A stretch of 32,302 nucleotides of DNA from Salinisphaera sp. GTDB lineage: Bacteria > Pseudomonadota > Gammaproteobacteria > Nevskiales > Salinisphaeraceae. The DNA lies in assembly GCF_002729955.1 (NCBI RefSeq), contig NZ_PBYA01000045.1, positions 1 to 32,302 on the forward strand. Reading direction: 5' to 3'. Position 1 is the stretch's first letter. Every line of letters begins with the position of its first letter. Shown here in pieces: positions 1-7,664 of this stretch. Both the position numbers and the translations under genes were made by a program. The notes beneath the pieces are model-generated. The model did no database searches, was not told the origin of the DNA, and saw nothing but the letters and a program-made list of their open reading frames with translations.

Positions 1-133
1 CATCGTCCTTGGCGGAATTGATCTTGCTGCCCGAGGACAGACGCTCGATGGCGCTGTTCAGGGTCTTCTGCGAAGAGTTGAGGTTCTGCTGGGCGGTCAG
101 CGACAGCGTATTGGTGTTGATCACGAATGACAT
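1..133 (-). CDS. fliC: Flagellin, N-terminal fragment (runs off window)
   Basis: Only the first 44 codons are inside the window. The translation begins [20 protein letters not shown] and continues into the conserved D0/D1 helix with [17 protein letters not shown], the standard start of bacterial flagellins (secreted filament subunit, exported by the flagellar type III apparatus). The ATG is at 133-131, with an AGGAAA-like ribosome binding site about 8 nt upstream. A sigma-28 promoter lies at 204-230 on the same strand, and the sigma-28 gene fliA is divergent at 437. The central variable domain and C-terminus cannot be judged. It could be one of several flagellin paralogues. Confidence 0.95.
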   Translation of the reverse strand, partial: MSFVINTNTLSLTAQQNLNSSQKTLNSAIERLSSGSKINSAKDD

Positions 134-203
134 GGCGATTTCCTGAGCGTTAGGTGAAAGACGGCGGCTTGCCGGTTGCGGCCGCAAATCGCCGCTGGGG
201 TAC

Positions 204-230
204 ATATCGTCGCGCCGTTATTAATCTTTA
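204..230 (-). promoter_or_regulatory. Sigma-28 (FliA) promoter of flagellin
   Basis: Reading the minus strand, TAAAGATT (230-223), an 11-nt spacer and GACGATAT (211-204) match the sigma-28 consensus TAAAGTTT-N11-GCCGATAA at 7 of 8 and 6 of 8 positions with the exact spacer. Transcription would begin near 196, giving a leader of about 60 nt before the flagellin ATG. The rest of the 134-436 interval shows no other recognisable site; I did not find a convincing sigma-54 or sigma-70 promoter for fliA in it. Confidence 0.8.
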
Positions 231-436
231 ATCCCAGACATTGGTACTTTTCGGTTGGCGTGGGGCCGTCTTTCCGGGCCGTCGCACTCACGCTATTCGT
301 CGAGAAGGGGCCGAAACCTGCGCTTAATTCGCCAATCGCCGGCTATTGCCAGCGCCTAAGATTGCCTGCATCGGAAAACCAACCGCGTTGGACGTGCCAT
401 GCGTAGCCAGCGGTTGACCATTCAGGCGCATCACCT

Positions 437-1147
437 ATGTATACGGCTCAAGGCAAGATCGATCGGTCCCAGGCGGTGGAACAATACCTGCCGCTGGTCA
501 GGCGCCATGCGTTGTCGCTGCAGGTGCGCCTGCCGTCGAGCGTCGAGCTCGACGATCTGATTCAGGCCGGCATGGTCGGTCTGCTGGACGCCTTCAATCG
601 CTTCGATGCCTCCCAGGGGGCCTCGTTCGCGACCTATGCCTCCCAGCGTGTGAAAGGCACGATGATCGACGAGCTGCGCAGCCGCGACTGGCTGCCGCGT
701 AGCGTGCGTCGCGCCAGCCGCGACGTCGATCGCGCCATCCAGCGGCTCGAGCACAGGCATGGCCGCCATGCCACCGATCGCGAGATCGCCGAAGAGCTCG
801 ATATGCCGATCGAGGAGTACCACCGTCTGCTGCACGACGTGAACAACGGCTTCATCGAAGTATTCGAGGAAAGCGGGACCGAAGAAACGGCCGCTTCCGT
901 GATCTCAGCCGATGTCGAGACCTCCACCAACCCGCTCGACGCGCTGCTTGCCTTTGGCGACCGCGAGCAGCTGGCCGAAGCGATCGACGAACTGCCCGAG
1001 CGCGAAAAACTGTTGCTCGGTCTCTATTATCAGGAAGACCTCAACCTCAAGGAAATCGGCGTGGTGCTGGGGGTGAGCGAATCCCGCGTCTGCCAGTTGC
1101 ATAGCCAGGCCGTATCGCGCCTGCGTGCGATGTTGACGGAGCAATAG
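437..1147 (+). CDS. fliA: RNA polymerase sigma-28 factor for flagellar operons
   Basis: A 236-residue protein close in length to E. coli FliA (239). It directs RNA polymerase to late flagellar and chemotaxis promoters and is held inactive by the anti-sigma factor FlgM until hook completion. Region 2 is clear (VELDDLIQAGMVGLLDAF, about residues 36-53; TYASQRVKGTMIDELRSRDW, about 66-85). A region 3 segment follows (LEHRHGRHATDREIAEEL). Region 4 with the -35 binding helix-turn-helix is at the C-terminus (LPEREKLLLGLYYQ, then LNLKEIGVVLGVSESRVCQL). The start MYTAQG aligns with the LYTAEG start of the enterobacterial protein. The gene is divergent from flagellin and upstream of a chemoreceptor, not in an flhF/flhG/cheY group as in many gammaproteobacteria. 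The ribosome binding site is weak. Confidence 0.96.
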   Translation: MYTAQGKIDRSQAVEQYLPLVRRHALSLQVRLPSSVELDDLIQAGMVGLLDAFNRFDASQGASFATYASQRVKGTMIDELRSRDWLPRSVRRASRDVDRAIQRLEHRHGRHATDREIAEELDMPIEEYHRLLHDVNNGFIEVFEESGTEETAASVISADVETSTNPLDALLAFGDREQLAEAIDELPEREKLLLGLYYQEDLNLKEIGVVLGVSESRVCQLHSQAVSRLRAMLTEQ

Positions 1148-1164
1148 CGCCGTATCGACCCACT

Positions 1165-1199
1165 GGGCACGGCTTTTATATCTATATATAAGCGTGCCC
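1165..1199 (+). repeat. Imperfect hairpin downstream of fliA
   Basis: GGGCACG (1165-1171) pairs with CGTGCCC (1193-1199), and an AT-rich inner stem (CTT/TTATAT against ATATATAAG) continues the pairing with one or two bulged bases. It begins 17 nt after the fliA stop. It lacks a following T-run, so it is a weak candidate for an intrinsic terminator. It may instead act as an mRNA 3' stabilising structure. Confidence 0.5.
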
Positions 1200-1234
1200 G
1201 GCAGCCACCGGCTATGCCAACGCATGGGTCGTGT

Positions 1235-1274
1235 GCGGTAGCCGATCAGCCTGTACGGGCAGGTGTGCTACCGC
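1235..1274 (+). repeat. 40-nt two-part hairpin
   Basis: GCGGTAGC (1235-1242) is perfectly complementary to GCTACCGC (1267-1274). Inside, CCTG (1250-1253) can pair with CAGG (1260-1263). There is no T-run after it. Function unknown; it could be part of a fliA 3' UTR or of an independent structured RNA. Confidence 0.45.
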
Positions 1275-1576
1275 GATGAGGGCGTCGCCCGCCGGATTGC
1301 AGCATGACAGTTGTGGCGAGCGTGCCAGAGGCGCCGGTTCAAATCGTCCGAGCCGAAATGCACCGCTCTGCTGCATTCTTGCAGTTTGCTGCGGGCCTTC
1401 ACCCCAGCGATCGCCCCCGCTGTTCATGCGACGCGGGCCCGCGAGACCTACCTTGAGCCGTGGTCGCCCCATGCGGCCGTTCACAGCAAGCGCTTCGAAC
1501 GCAGGTTTTATTCGCGTCGTGCCCCCTGCGTATTGCTGTTCCGACCCGCCGCGACGCCGGTGTTATCCAATAGTCG

Positions 1577-1600
1577 TATTGTCGTCGGCGAACGACAATA
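1577..1600. repeat. 9-bp perfect inverted repeat upstream of chemoreceptor promoter
   Basis: TATTGTCGT (1577-1585), a 6-nt spacer and ACGACAATA (1592-1600). It ends 16 nt before the -35 element of the sigma-28 promoter at 1617, a suitable place for an operator. It has no T-run on either strand, so a terminator role is unlikely. Confidence 0.45.
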
Positions 1601-1616
1601 AAACGTCGCAAGCGAT

Positions 1617-1643
1617 TCAAGCCATCCCCTATCGCGCCGATAG
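1617..1643 (+). promoter_or_regulatory. Sigma-28 (FliA) promoter of the chemoreceptor gene
   Basis: TCAAGCCA (1617-1624), an 11-nt spacer and GCCGATAG (1636-1643). The -10 matches the GCCGATAA consensus at 7 of 8 positions. The -35 keeps 4 of the 5 core bases of TAAAG. The predicted start near 1650 leaves a leader of about 160 nt before the ATG at 1809. Confidence 0.75.
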
Positions 1644-1808
1644 GTCCCCGGGGTAAAGGTCAACACGCGGGCGCTCTCGGACCCCATCTGGTCGCGCCTG
1701 TGTCGTTGTTCCATCCATTAATGAGACGACTTCGGGCAATGCCGCTGCCTACCACTGTCGTAGCGACATCTGCCGCAGCGTCTCGCGCACATTACAGGCG
1801 TACTTGCG

Positions 1809-3518
1809 ATGAAAAAGAGTGTGAAGGGGAAACTGGGGCTGGGTTTTGGTGTGATTACCATTCTGGTCGTGGCGCTGGGCGGCTTTGCCCTCTACAGCAA
1901 CAGCCAGGTATCGGCCGTCACGGATCGAATCTATTCCAAGAACATGAAAGGCCTCATCGAGGTCAATGCGCTCATCGATACGTTCAACACAATGCGTGGC
2001 GACGTGCAGAAGGCGTTGCTTTTCAACGATGACGGCGCCGAGCTGGCGCAGTCGATCGACGCCGATATTGCCAAAATCACAGAACTTTGGAACGGCTATT
2101 ATCCGGCGTTGCTGACCGGGCCGGAAGAAAAAGCCAAGGCCGATCAGGCCGCCGCCAAGTTCAAGGAATTCGCGCAGGTTGTGCAGACCATCACCGAGCC
2201 GATGCAGACCGGCCAGGCCTATGAAGCGCAGGCGCTCTATGCGGTCGATGTGGAGCCGGGCTTCGATGCGTTGATCGGCTACATGGATGAGCTGGCCGAA
2301 TATCAGGTGGCACGTGCAGGCGTGTTCTTTGCCAACGGCCAGGCCACCCAGGCCACGAGCCGCAACATCATCATCGCAACCCTGGTCGCGGTCGTGCTTC
2401 TGACCGTGGTGACCATGGTGCTGCTTACGCGCATGATCACCCGTCCGCTGGATCAGGCACGCGGGCTGGTCGACGCAATCGCCCAGGGCCGTCTGTCGAA
2501 CGACGTGCACAACCCCTACAAGGATGAATTCGGTTCGATGCTAGCCGGGCTGAAGAACATGCAGGCCAAGCTGTCCGAAATCGTCTCAAACGTGCGTCAA
2601 GGGTCCGAATCGGTCAGCGTCGGGGCAGGCCAGATCGCCTCGGGCAACGACGAGCTCAGCAGCCGCACCCAGGAACAGGCCGCCAACCTCGAAGAAACCG
2701 CGGCCTCGATGGAGCAGATGACCTCCACGGTCAAGCAGAACGCCGACAACGCAGCCCAGGCCGATCAGCTGGCCCGCGGTGTACGCACCCAGGCCAGCGA
2801 AGGCGGCGAAGTGGTCGCCCGTGCGGTGGCGGCGATGCAGGAAATCGATGCCTCCAGCCGCAAGATCAGCGAGATCGTGGGCTTGATCGACGACATCGCC
2901 TTCCAGACCAATCTGCTGGCGCTCAACGCCTCGGTCGAGGCGGCCCGGGCCGGCGAGCAGGGACGTGGCTTCGCGGTCGTGGCCTCGGAAGTGCGTAATC
3001 TGGCCAGCCGCAGCGCCGCGGCCGCCAAGGACATCAAGTCTCTGGTCGAAGACAGTGCCGCCAAGGTGGCCGATGGCTCGGCGCAGGTCGCGCTGTCCGG
3101 CAAGACGCTCGACGGCATCGTCGAAAGCGTGCACAAGGTCGGCGACATTATCGCCGAGATCGCGGCGGCCAGCAGCGAGCAGTCCAGCGGTATCGAACAG
3201 GTCAACCTGGCCGTGTCGCAGATGGACAGCATGACGCAGCAGAACGCGTCGCTGGTGGAACAGTCGGCCGCGGCCAGCCGCTCGCTGGAGGAGCAGGCCG
3301 AATCGCTCAAGCGTCAGGTCGCGTTCTTCACGCTCAGCGGGGATGCCCGAACCGTCGCATCCGTACCCGCGGTCAGCACGGCGAAAACAGCCACGCCCGT
3401 GGCCGCTGCGAGTGCCGCGCCGGCCCCCGCCCCGGCCAAACCTGCAGCGCCGGCAGCGCACAAGACGCCGGTCAAGGACGATATCGATATCGACGACGGC
3501 GACTGGGCGACGTTCTAG
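1809..3518 (+). CDS. Methyl-accepting chemotaxis protein (transmembrane chemoreceptor)
   Basis: A 569-residue inner-membrane receptor that controls CheA kinase through CheW. The N-terminal helix (about residues 10-31) and a second helix (about 186-208, IIIATLVAVVLLTVVTMVLL) bracket a periplasmic domain of about 150 residues, probably a four-helix bundle, whose ligand cannot be told. HAMP follows (about 209-262). Then comes the long coiled-coil signalling domain with the invariant hairpin tip (DIAFQTNLLALNASVEAARA) and methylation helices. A flexible Ala/Pro-rich linker leads to an acidic tail ending in DWATF, a close variant of the NWETF pentapeptide that tethers CheR and CheB in E. coli receptors, so this is probably a full-length receptor that docks the adaptation enzymes. 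It is preceded by a sigma-28 promoter and followed by a strong terminator, so it is probably monocistronic. Confidence 0.95.
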   Translation: MKKSVKGKLGLGFGVITILVVALGGFALYSNSQVSAVTDRIYSKNMKGLIEVNALIDTFNTMRGDVQKALLFNDDGAELAQSIDADIAKITELWNGYYPALLTGPEEKAKADQAAAKFKEFAQVVQTITEPMQTGQAYEAQALYAVDVEPGFDALIGYMDELAEYQVARAGVFFANGQATQATSRNIIIATLVAVVLLTVVTMVLLTRMITRPLDQARGLVDAIAQGRLSNDVHNPYKDEFGSMLAGLKNMQAKLSEIVSNVRQGSESVSVGAGQIASGNDELSSRTQEQAANLEETAASMEQMTSTVKQNADNAAQADQLARGVRTQASEGGEVVARAVAAMQEIDASSRKISEIVGLIDDIAFQTNLLALNASVEAARAGEQGRGFAVVASEVRNLASRSAAAAKDIKSLVEDSAAKVADGSAQVALSGKTLDGIVESVHKVGDIIAEIAAASSEQSSGIEQVNLAVSQMDSMTQQNASLVEQSAAASRSLEEQAESLKRQVAFFTLSGDARTVASVPAVSTAKTATPVAAASAAPAPAPAKPAAPAAHKTPVKDDIDIDDGDWATF

Positions 3519-3549
3519 GCCTCGGCCGCACGCCATCCGCCTTCAGTTT

Positions 3550-3578
3550 GAAGCCCCGTTTCGACGGGGCTTCTTTTT
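3550..3578 (+). terminator. Rho-independent terminator of the chemoreceptor gene
   Basis: GAAGCCCCGT (3550-3559) pairs perfectly with ACGGGGCTTC (3564-3573) around a TTCG tetraloop and is followed by a run of five T. It starts 32 nt after the stop codon. Confidence 0.93.
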
Positions 3579-3664
3579 GGGGGCATGGGTGGAGGCTGAT
3601 CCGTATCTCGTCGGCCGCCGTTGCATGGGCCAGCCGCGCCTCCAGGGGTGGCTAACCCTCTCAT

Positions 3665-4852
3665 TCAAGCCTCGGGCGATCGCGCCGCGTCGGTACGAGT
3701 ACGCGTCGTCCAGGCCAGCGGCAGCACCGCCGTATTGAACACCAGAAAGACGACGACCACCGCATAGGGCGAGGCCCAGGCGTCGGCCGCTGCGCCGGCG
3801 GCGATCGGGGCGACAAAACCCAGCACATAGCCCACCGCGAGCATGCCCGCAGCCAGCGCGCCGGCTGCGTCGGCGTCGCGCAGCAGTGGCGGCAGTGCGG
3901 TGAGTACGATCAGTTGCAGCGCCGCGGTCAGGCTCAACAGCGCGGCCGCGGGGTAGAGCACGACCAGCCCGTCGGCAAGCAGCAGGGCCAGCAGGCCGGC
4001 GATATGCGCGCTGCAGGTCATCGCAAGCAGCCGCGGTATGCGCAGCACCGGGCGAACGGCTGGAACCAGCGCAAGCGAGGTCAGCAGCTGGGCGAGATTG
4101 AATACGAACAGCATGGTGGCCAGATGGTCGCCCTGGCCCTTGTGTTCGAGCAGCGCGCCCATATAGGCGTTGAGGCCGAAGAAGGTGGCCGCCGTCGCGC
4201 CCAGCAGCAGTCCGAAACGCCAGAGCAGCGCATCCTTGTAGGAAGGCAGACCGCGAATGCGGCGGGTCGAACGCCTGCCGTACAGGCGCGGTGCCAGCAC
4301 AAGCGGGCATAAGACGATAGCCGGCAGCGAGAACCAGAACAGTGCGGCCCGCCAGTCGCCATCCACGGCAGGCAAGAGGATCGGCAGCGTCAGGCCAGCG
4401 CCCACGAACTCCCCGAGCATCATGCCGTTGATATAGATCGCGGCACCGAGGGCGATGAACGACGGGCACCAGCGGCCGACCAGCGCCGGCAGCGCCGGTT
4501 GCATGGCCGCGATACCCAGGCCCATGGCCGCGGTCAGACCTAGTAGCACTGCGATATCCGGGGCGAGGGCGCGCAGCATGGAAGCGGTCGCCGTCAATAA
4601 AAGCGCGGCGATCAGCGTGTTGCGGGCGCCGTAGCGGCCGATCAGCCAGGCCGCGGGCAAGGCCCCGAGGCCAAGCATGAATACGGGCAAGGTCGTGAGC
4701 GCACCCAGCGCGGTCTGGCCAAAAGCCAGGTCGTTCTGGATACGCTCGCCGAGCGGCGCGGCGATCAGAATCGGCGCACGCATATAAACGCCGGCCAGCC
4801 AGAGCAGCAGCAGGATGCCGGCACGGCGCAGCAGTTCGATCGGCGACAGCAT
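3665..4852 (-). CDS. MFS transporter of the CynX/NimT type
   Basis: A 395-residue hydrophobic protein with about 12 predicted membrane helices. The N-terminus (LAGVYMRAPILIAAPLGERIQNDL, quoted in part) has the arginine-proline pattern of the cyanate/2-nitroimidazole transporter (CynX/NimT) branch of the major facilitator superfamily. The loop between helices 2 and 3 has a GRYGARNTL motif corresponding to MFS motif A. The substrate is unknown; there is no cyanase or other catabolic gene next to it. The ATG at 4852 is followed directly by LSPIELLRRAGILLLL, with no better start. It is transcribed toward the chemoreceptor gene and stops about 85 nt from that gene's terminator. Confidence 0.85.
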   Translation of the reverse strand: MLSPIELLRRAGILLLLWLAGVYMRAPILIAAPLGERIQNDLAFGQTALGALTTLPVFMLGLGALPAAWLIGRYGARNTLIAALLLTATASMLRALAPDIAVLLGLTAAMGLGIAAMQPALPALVGRWCPSFIALGAAIYINGMMLGEFVGAGLTLPILLPAVDGDWRAALFWFSLPAIVLCPLVLAPRLYGRRSTRRIRGLPSYKDALLWRFGLLLGATAATFFGLNAYMGALLEHKGQGDHLATMLFVFNLAQLLTSLALVPAVRPVLRIPRLLAMTCSAHIAGLLALLLADGLVVLYPAAALLSLTAALQLIVLTALPPLLRDADAAGALAAGMLAVGYVLGFVAPIAAGAAADAWASPYAVVVVFLVFNTAVLPLAWTTRTRTDAARSPEA

Positions 4853-4947
4853 GGGTGGTACGGGCGTGAATGGGCGCCCGAGTCTAGGGCCTGCCGGCGT
4901 CTGGTACGAGGGCTGTGTTGGCGCGGCGGGCGGCCGCGACGCTATTT

Positions 4948-4979
4948 AAAATCAAGGACGGATCGCCGGCCTTGATTTT
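4948..4979. repeat. 10-bp perfect inverted repeat between cynX-like gene and pyk
   Basis: AAAATCAAGG (4948-4957), a 12-nt spacer and CCTTGATTTT (4970-4979), followed by one more T. The arms are AT-rich in a GC-rich region and lie between two divergent genes, so this is more likely an operator or a small structural element than a terminator of either gene. It is only 6 nt away from the dispersed repeat at 4986. Confidence 0.6.
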
Positions 4980-4985
4980 TGATCG

Positions 4986-5033
4986 CGTTGAAAACGGCTG
5001 ACAGAGTCAGCTGTTCTGGTGCCGGGTTATGAT
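4986..5033. repeat. Dispersed intergenic repeat, copy A
   Basis: A 48-nt segment that aligns with 19209-19257 at about 40 of 49 positions, including CGTTGAAAAC at the left, GTCAGCTGTT in the middle and TGGTGCCG near the right end. A stem AAAACGGCTG (4991-5000) with CAGCTGTTCT (5008-5017) around a 7-nt loop is partly conserved. The right end contains TATGAT (5028-5033), which could serve as a -10 box for pyk about 52 nt before its ATG, although no good -35 is evident. Confidence 0.65.
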
Positions 5034-5084
5034 TTTCCTACACTGTCATGCGGTCCATACAGGCGCTGTGCTAGCGTTCGAGCC

Positions 5085-6506
5085 ATGAAACGCAAAACCA
5101 AGATCGTTGCCACCCTCGGCCCGGCGTCGGATTCGCCGGATGTACTCTCGAAGCTGCTCTCGGCGGGGGTCAACGTCGTACGAATCAATTTCTCACACGG
5201 CCAGGCCGAGGATCATCGCGAGCGCGTGCGCCGCGTGCGCGAAGCCGCCGCCCAGCTTCAGCTGCCGGTGGCCGTACTCGCCGATCTGCAGGGGCCGAAG
5301 ATTCGTATCGAATCCTTCGCGGATGGTGCGGTGGAGCTGGAAACCGGCCAGCACTTCACCCTGGATACCCGCATGGCCGCCGACGCCGGCACGCGCGAGG
5401 CCGTGGCGATTCACTACGAGCCGCTGCTGGCCGACGTCAGGGCCGGCAGCCAGCTGCTGATCAACGACGGCGCGATCTCGCTGGCGGTGGATGCCGTGGA
5501 CGACCACCGTATCCAGTGCACCGTCGAGGTCGGCGGCAAGCTTTCGGGGCGCAAGGGCGTCAATCTGCGCGGCGGCGGGCTGTCGGCCGGCGGGCTCACG
5601 GAAAAGGATTTCGAGGATATTCACGTCGCCGCCGAGCTGGACGTCGACTATCTGGCCGTCTCCTTCGTGCGCAGCGCGGCCGATCTGCACGAGGCACGCC
5701 AACGCCTGGAAGCCGCCGGCGGCAAGGCCCGGCTATGCGCCAAGATCGAACGCGCGGAAGCGATTGCTGCGCTCGACGAAATCATCGAGGCCAGCGACGC
5801 GGTCATGGTCGCGCGCGGCGATCTGGGCGTGGAAATCGGCGACCCGGAGCTGCCCGGCGTACAGAAACGCATCATCGCGACCGCCCGGGAAATGAATCGC
5901 CTGGTGATCACGGCCACGCAGATGATGGAATCGATGATCGAAAACCCGATTCCCACCCGTGCCGAGGTCCTGGACGTCGCCAATGCCACGCTCGACGGCA
6001 CCGATGCAGTCATGCTGTCCGCCGAAACCGCAGTGGGCCGCTATCCGGTACAGACCGTGGCCGCGATGGCCAAGATATGTATCGGTGCAGAGCGCGAGGC
6101 CACGGCCGATCGCCCGGCCAGCGGGCTGGCGGCGCATTTCCAGCGCACCGACGAGGCCATCGCCATGGCCACGATGTATACCGCGCGCCATATGCATGCC
6201 GATGCCATCATCGCGCTGACCGAATCGGGTACCACGGCGCTGCTGATGTCGCGTCAGGACACGCATATCCCCATTTTTGCACTCACCCAGTATCCGGCCT
6301 CCGAGCGTTATCTGGCCCTGTGTCGCAACGTCTTTCCGGTGGCGTTTTCGCCGTCCGAGCTCAACGGCGTGGTGCCGGTGGATGAAGCCGTGGCCTGCCT
6401 GCGTACGCGCGGGGATCTGGAAAGCGGCGACCGGGTGCTGGTCACCAAGGGCGATTTCACCGGCCCGGGCGGCACCAACGCCATGAAGATCATCACGGTC
6501 GATTAA
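5085..6506 (+). CDS. pyk: Pyruvate kinase
   Basis: A 473-residue enzyme of glycolysis converting phosphoenolpyruvate and ADP to pyruvate and ATP. It starts MKRKTKIVATLGPASDS, the typical pyruvate kinase N-terminus, so I chose the ATG at 5085; an in-frame ATG at 5019 would add 22 residues unlike the family. Visible signatures are VVRINFSHG (substrate-binding Arg and Asn, about 33-41), DLQGPKIR (about 67-74), CAKIERAEA with the catalytic Lys at about 220, and MVARGDLGVEIGD with the metal-binding Asp (about 241-253). ATQMMESMI and DGTDAVMLSAETAVGRYP follow, and then an allosteric C-terminal domain. The length and sequence resemble the PykA class. The ribosome binding site is poor. It may be the first gene of a run with the downstream patatin, maf and symporter genes, 75 nt away. 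Confidence 0.97.
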   Translation: MKRKTKIVATLGPASDSPDVLSKLLSAGVNVVRINFSHGQAEDHRERVRRVREAAAQLQLPVAVLADLQGPKIRIESFADGAVELETGQHFTLDTRMAADAGTREAVAIHYEPLLADVRAGSQLLINDGAISLAVDAVDDHRIQCTVEVGGKLSGRKGVNLRGGGLSAGGLTEKDFEDIHVAAELDVDYLAVSFVRSAADLHEARQRLEAAGGKARLCAKIERAEAIAALDEIIEASDAVMVARGDLGVEIGDPELPGVQKRIIATAREMNRLVITATQMMESMIENPIPTRAEVLDVANATLDGTDAVMLSAETAVGRYPVQTVAAMAKICIGAEREATADRPASGLAAHFQRTDEAIAMATMYTARHMHADAIIALTESGTTALLMSRQDTHIPIFALTQYPASERYLALCRNVFPVAFSPSELNGVVPVDEAVACLRTRGDLESGDRVLVTKGDFTGPGGTNAMKIITVD

Positions 6507-6581
6507 CGACAGATGGCGTGGGCATCGGCGCACAGCGCCGGTGACCGTTAGAATGCGGCGACCGACCGCCAGACAAGACCC

Positions 6582-7664
6582 ATGGATTTTCACGACGTAC
6601 TGACCCTGCGTGCCGGGCATGGCGCGCGTGCCGTGCTCGAAAAACAGGGCCTGAACCCGGGCCAGATCGGGGCCATGGCCGGCGCGGCCGGCGGGCCGAA
6701 ATGGCTCATCCTCTCGGCGCTGGATCAATATCTGTTTTCCGACTGGCTGCATCGCGACGGTGCCGCACAGCCGGTCGATCTGGTGGGGTCTTCGATCGGC
6801 GCCTGGCGCTTCGCCGCCGCCTGCCACCGTAACAACCCGGCCGCGGCGATCGCGCGGCTGGAAACGGCCTATCTGGACCAGTTCTATAGCGCCAAGCCGG
6901 ACCGCGATGAAATCAGCGCCACCGTGCGGGCCATTCTGGACACGTTTCTCACCGATGAGGTACGCGACGGCATACTCGGCCACCCGCGTTTTCGTCTGCA
7001 CGTACTGACCGTGCGTTCACGCGCGCTCACCCGAAGCGAAGCACGGGCAGCGCTCATGTTCGGCTCCGGCCTCGGCGCGCTGGGCAACGCGGTCTCCCGC
7101 CACAGCCTGCGCTGGTTTTTCGAGCGCGTGGTGTTTTCGCGGACACCGGGCGGTTTGCACTGGGCCGATACGCACCTCGGTGCGCACGGCGTCGAACTCA
7201 ACGCAGCCAACGTGCGTGATGCGGTCTATGCCAGCGGCAACGTGCCGCTCGTGATGCGTGGCGTGGTCGATCCGGCCGGTGCGCCGCCGGGGGTTTATCG
7301 CGATGGCGGTATCGTTGACTACCATATCGACCAGCCGTTGCTGAGCGCGGATGCGCCGGCCCCGCTCGTGCTCATGCCGCACTACGACGAACGCCTGGTG
7401 CCCGGCTGGTTCGACAAGAGCCTGCCCTGGCGGCGCCCGCGCCATGCCGCAAATACGCTGCTCATCGGCCCCGGCCCCGCGCTACGTGACCGGCTGGTCG
7501 ATCGCAAGGTGCCCGATCGCAAGGATTTCTATCGCTATGCCGGGAAAGACGATGCGCGGCTGGCAGCCTGGCAGCAGGCCATCGATGCGGGTCGACTGAT
7601 GCGCGATGCCTTCATCGAGTTCGCAGCCAGTGACGAACCGGCCCGCTACGTGAAACCGCTATGA
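6582..7664 (+). CDS. Patatin-like phospholipase
   Basis: A 360-residue protein with the Ser/Asp dyad of patatin-type lipid acyl hydrolases. The oxyanion loop is AAGGPKW (about 35-41). The nucleophile elbow is GSSIG (69-73, Ser71). The catalytic Asp lies in DGGIVDY (241-247). No signal peptide or membrane helix is visible, so it is probably cytoplasmic or at the inner face of the membrane. The lipid substrate is unknown. The gene overlaps maf by 4 nt (ATGA), suggesting co-translation, and follows pyk by 75 nt. Confidence 0.85.
   Translation: MDFHDVLTLRAGHGARAVLEKQGLNPGQIGAMAGAAGGPKWLILSALDQYLFSDWLHRDGAAQPVDLVGSSIGAWRFAAACHRNNPAAAIARLETAYLDQFYSAKPDRDEISATVRAILDTFLTDEVRDGILGHPRFRLHVLTVRSRALTRSEARAALMFGSGLGALGNAVSRHSLRWFFERVVFSRTPGGLHWADTHLGAHGVELNAANVRDAVYASGNVPLVMRGVVDPAGAPPGVYRDGGIVDYHIDQPLLSADAPAPLVLMPHYDERLVPGWFDKSLPWRRPRHAANTLLIGPGPALRDRLVDRKVPDRKDFYRYAGKDDARLAAWQQAIDAGRLMRDAFIEFAASDEPARYVKPL

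Larger units (their letters stand above)
1148..1808. other. 661-nt non-coding interval between fliA and chemoreceptor gene
   Basis: No protein-like reading frame of recognisable family is present; the open frames here are short, arginine-rich and overlap one another, as expected of GC-rich non-coding DNA. The interval holds an imperfect hairpin just after fliA (1165-1199), a second hairpin (1235-1274), a 9-bp inverted repeat (1577-1600) and a sigma-28 promoter (1617-1643). I see nothing else definite between about 1275 and 1576. Confidence 0.6.

Noticed and set aside
242-258. TTGGTAC...GTTGG upstream of fliA as a sigma-54 promoter.
   Set aside because: The GG and GC elements are not at the -24/-12 spacing and the -12 GC is missing.
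1231-1656. A 141-codon open frame between fliA and the chemoreceptor gene.
   Set aside because: Composition is Arg/Pro/Ser/Cys-rich, other frames are equally open, it crosses the hairpin and the sigma-28 promoter, and no family is recognisable.
1654-1680. TAAAG at about 1654 as an alternative sigma-28 -35 element.
   Set aside because: At the required 11-nt spacing the -10 position reads GCTCTCGG, which does not resemble GCCGATAA.
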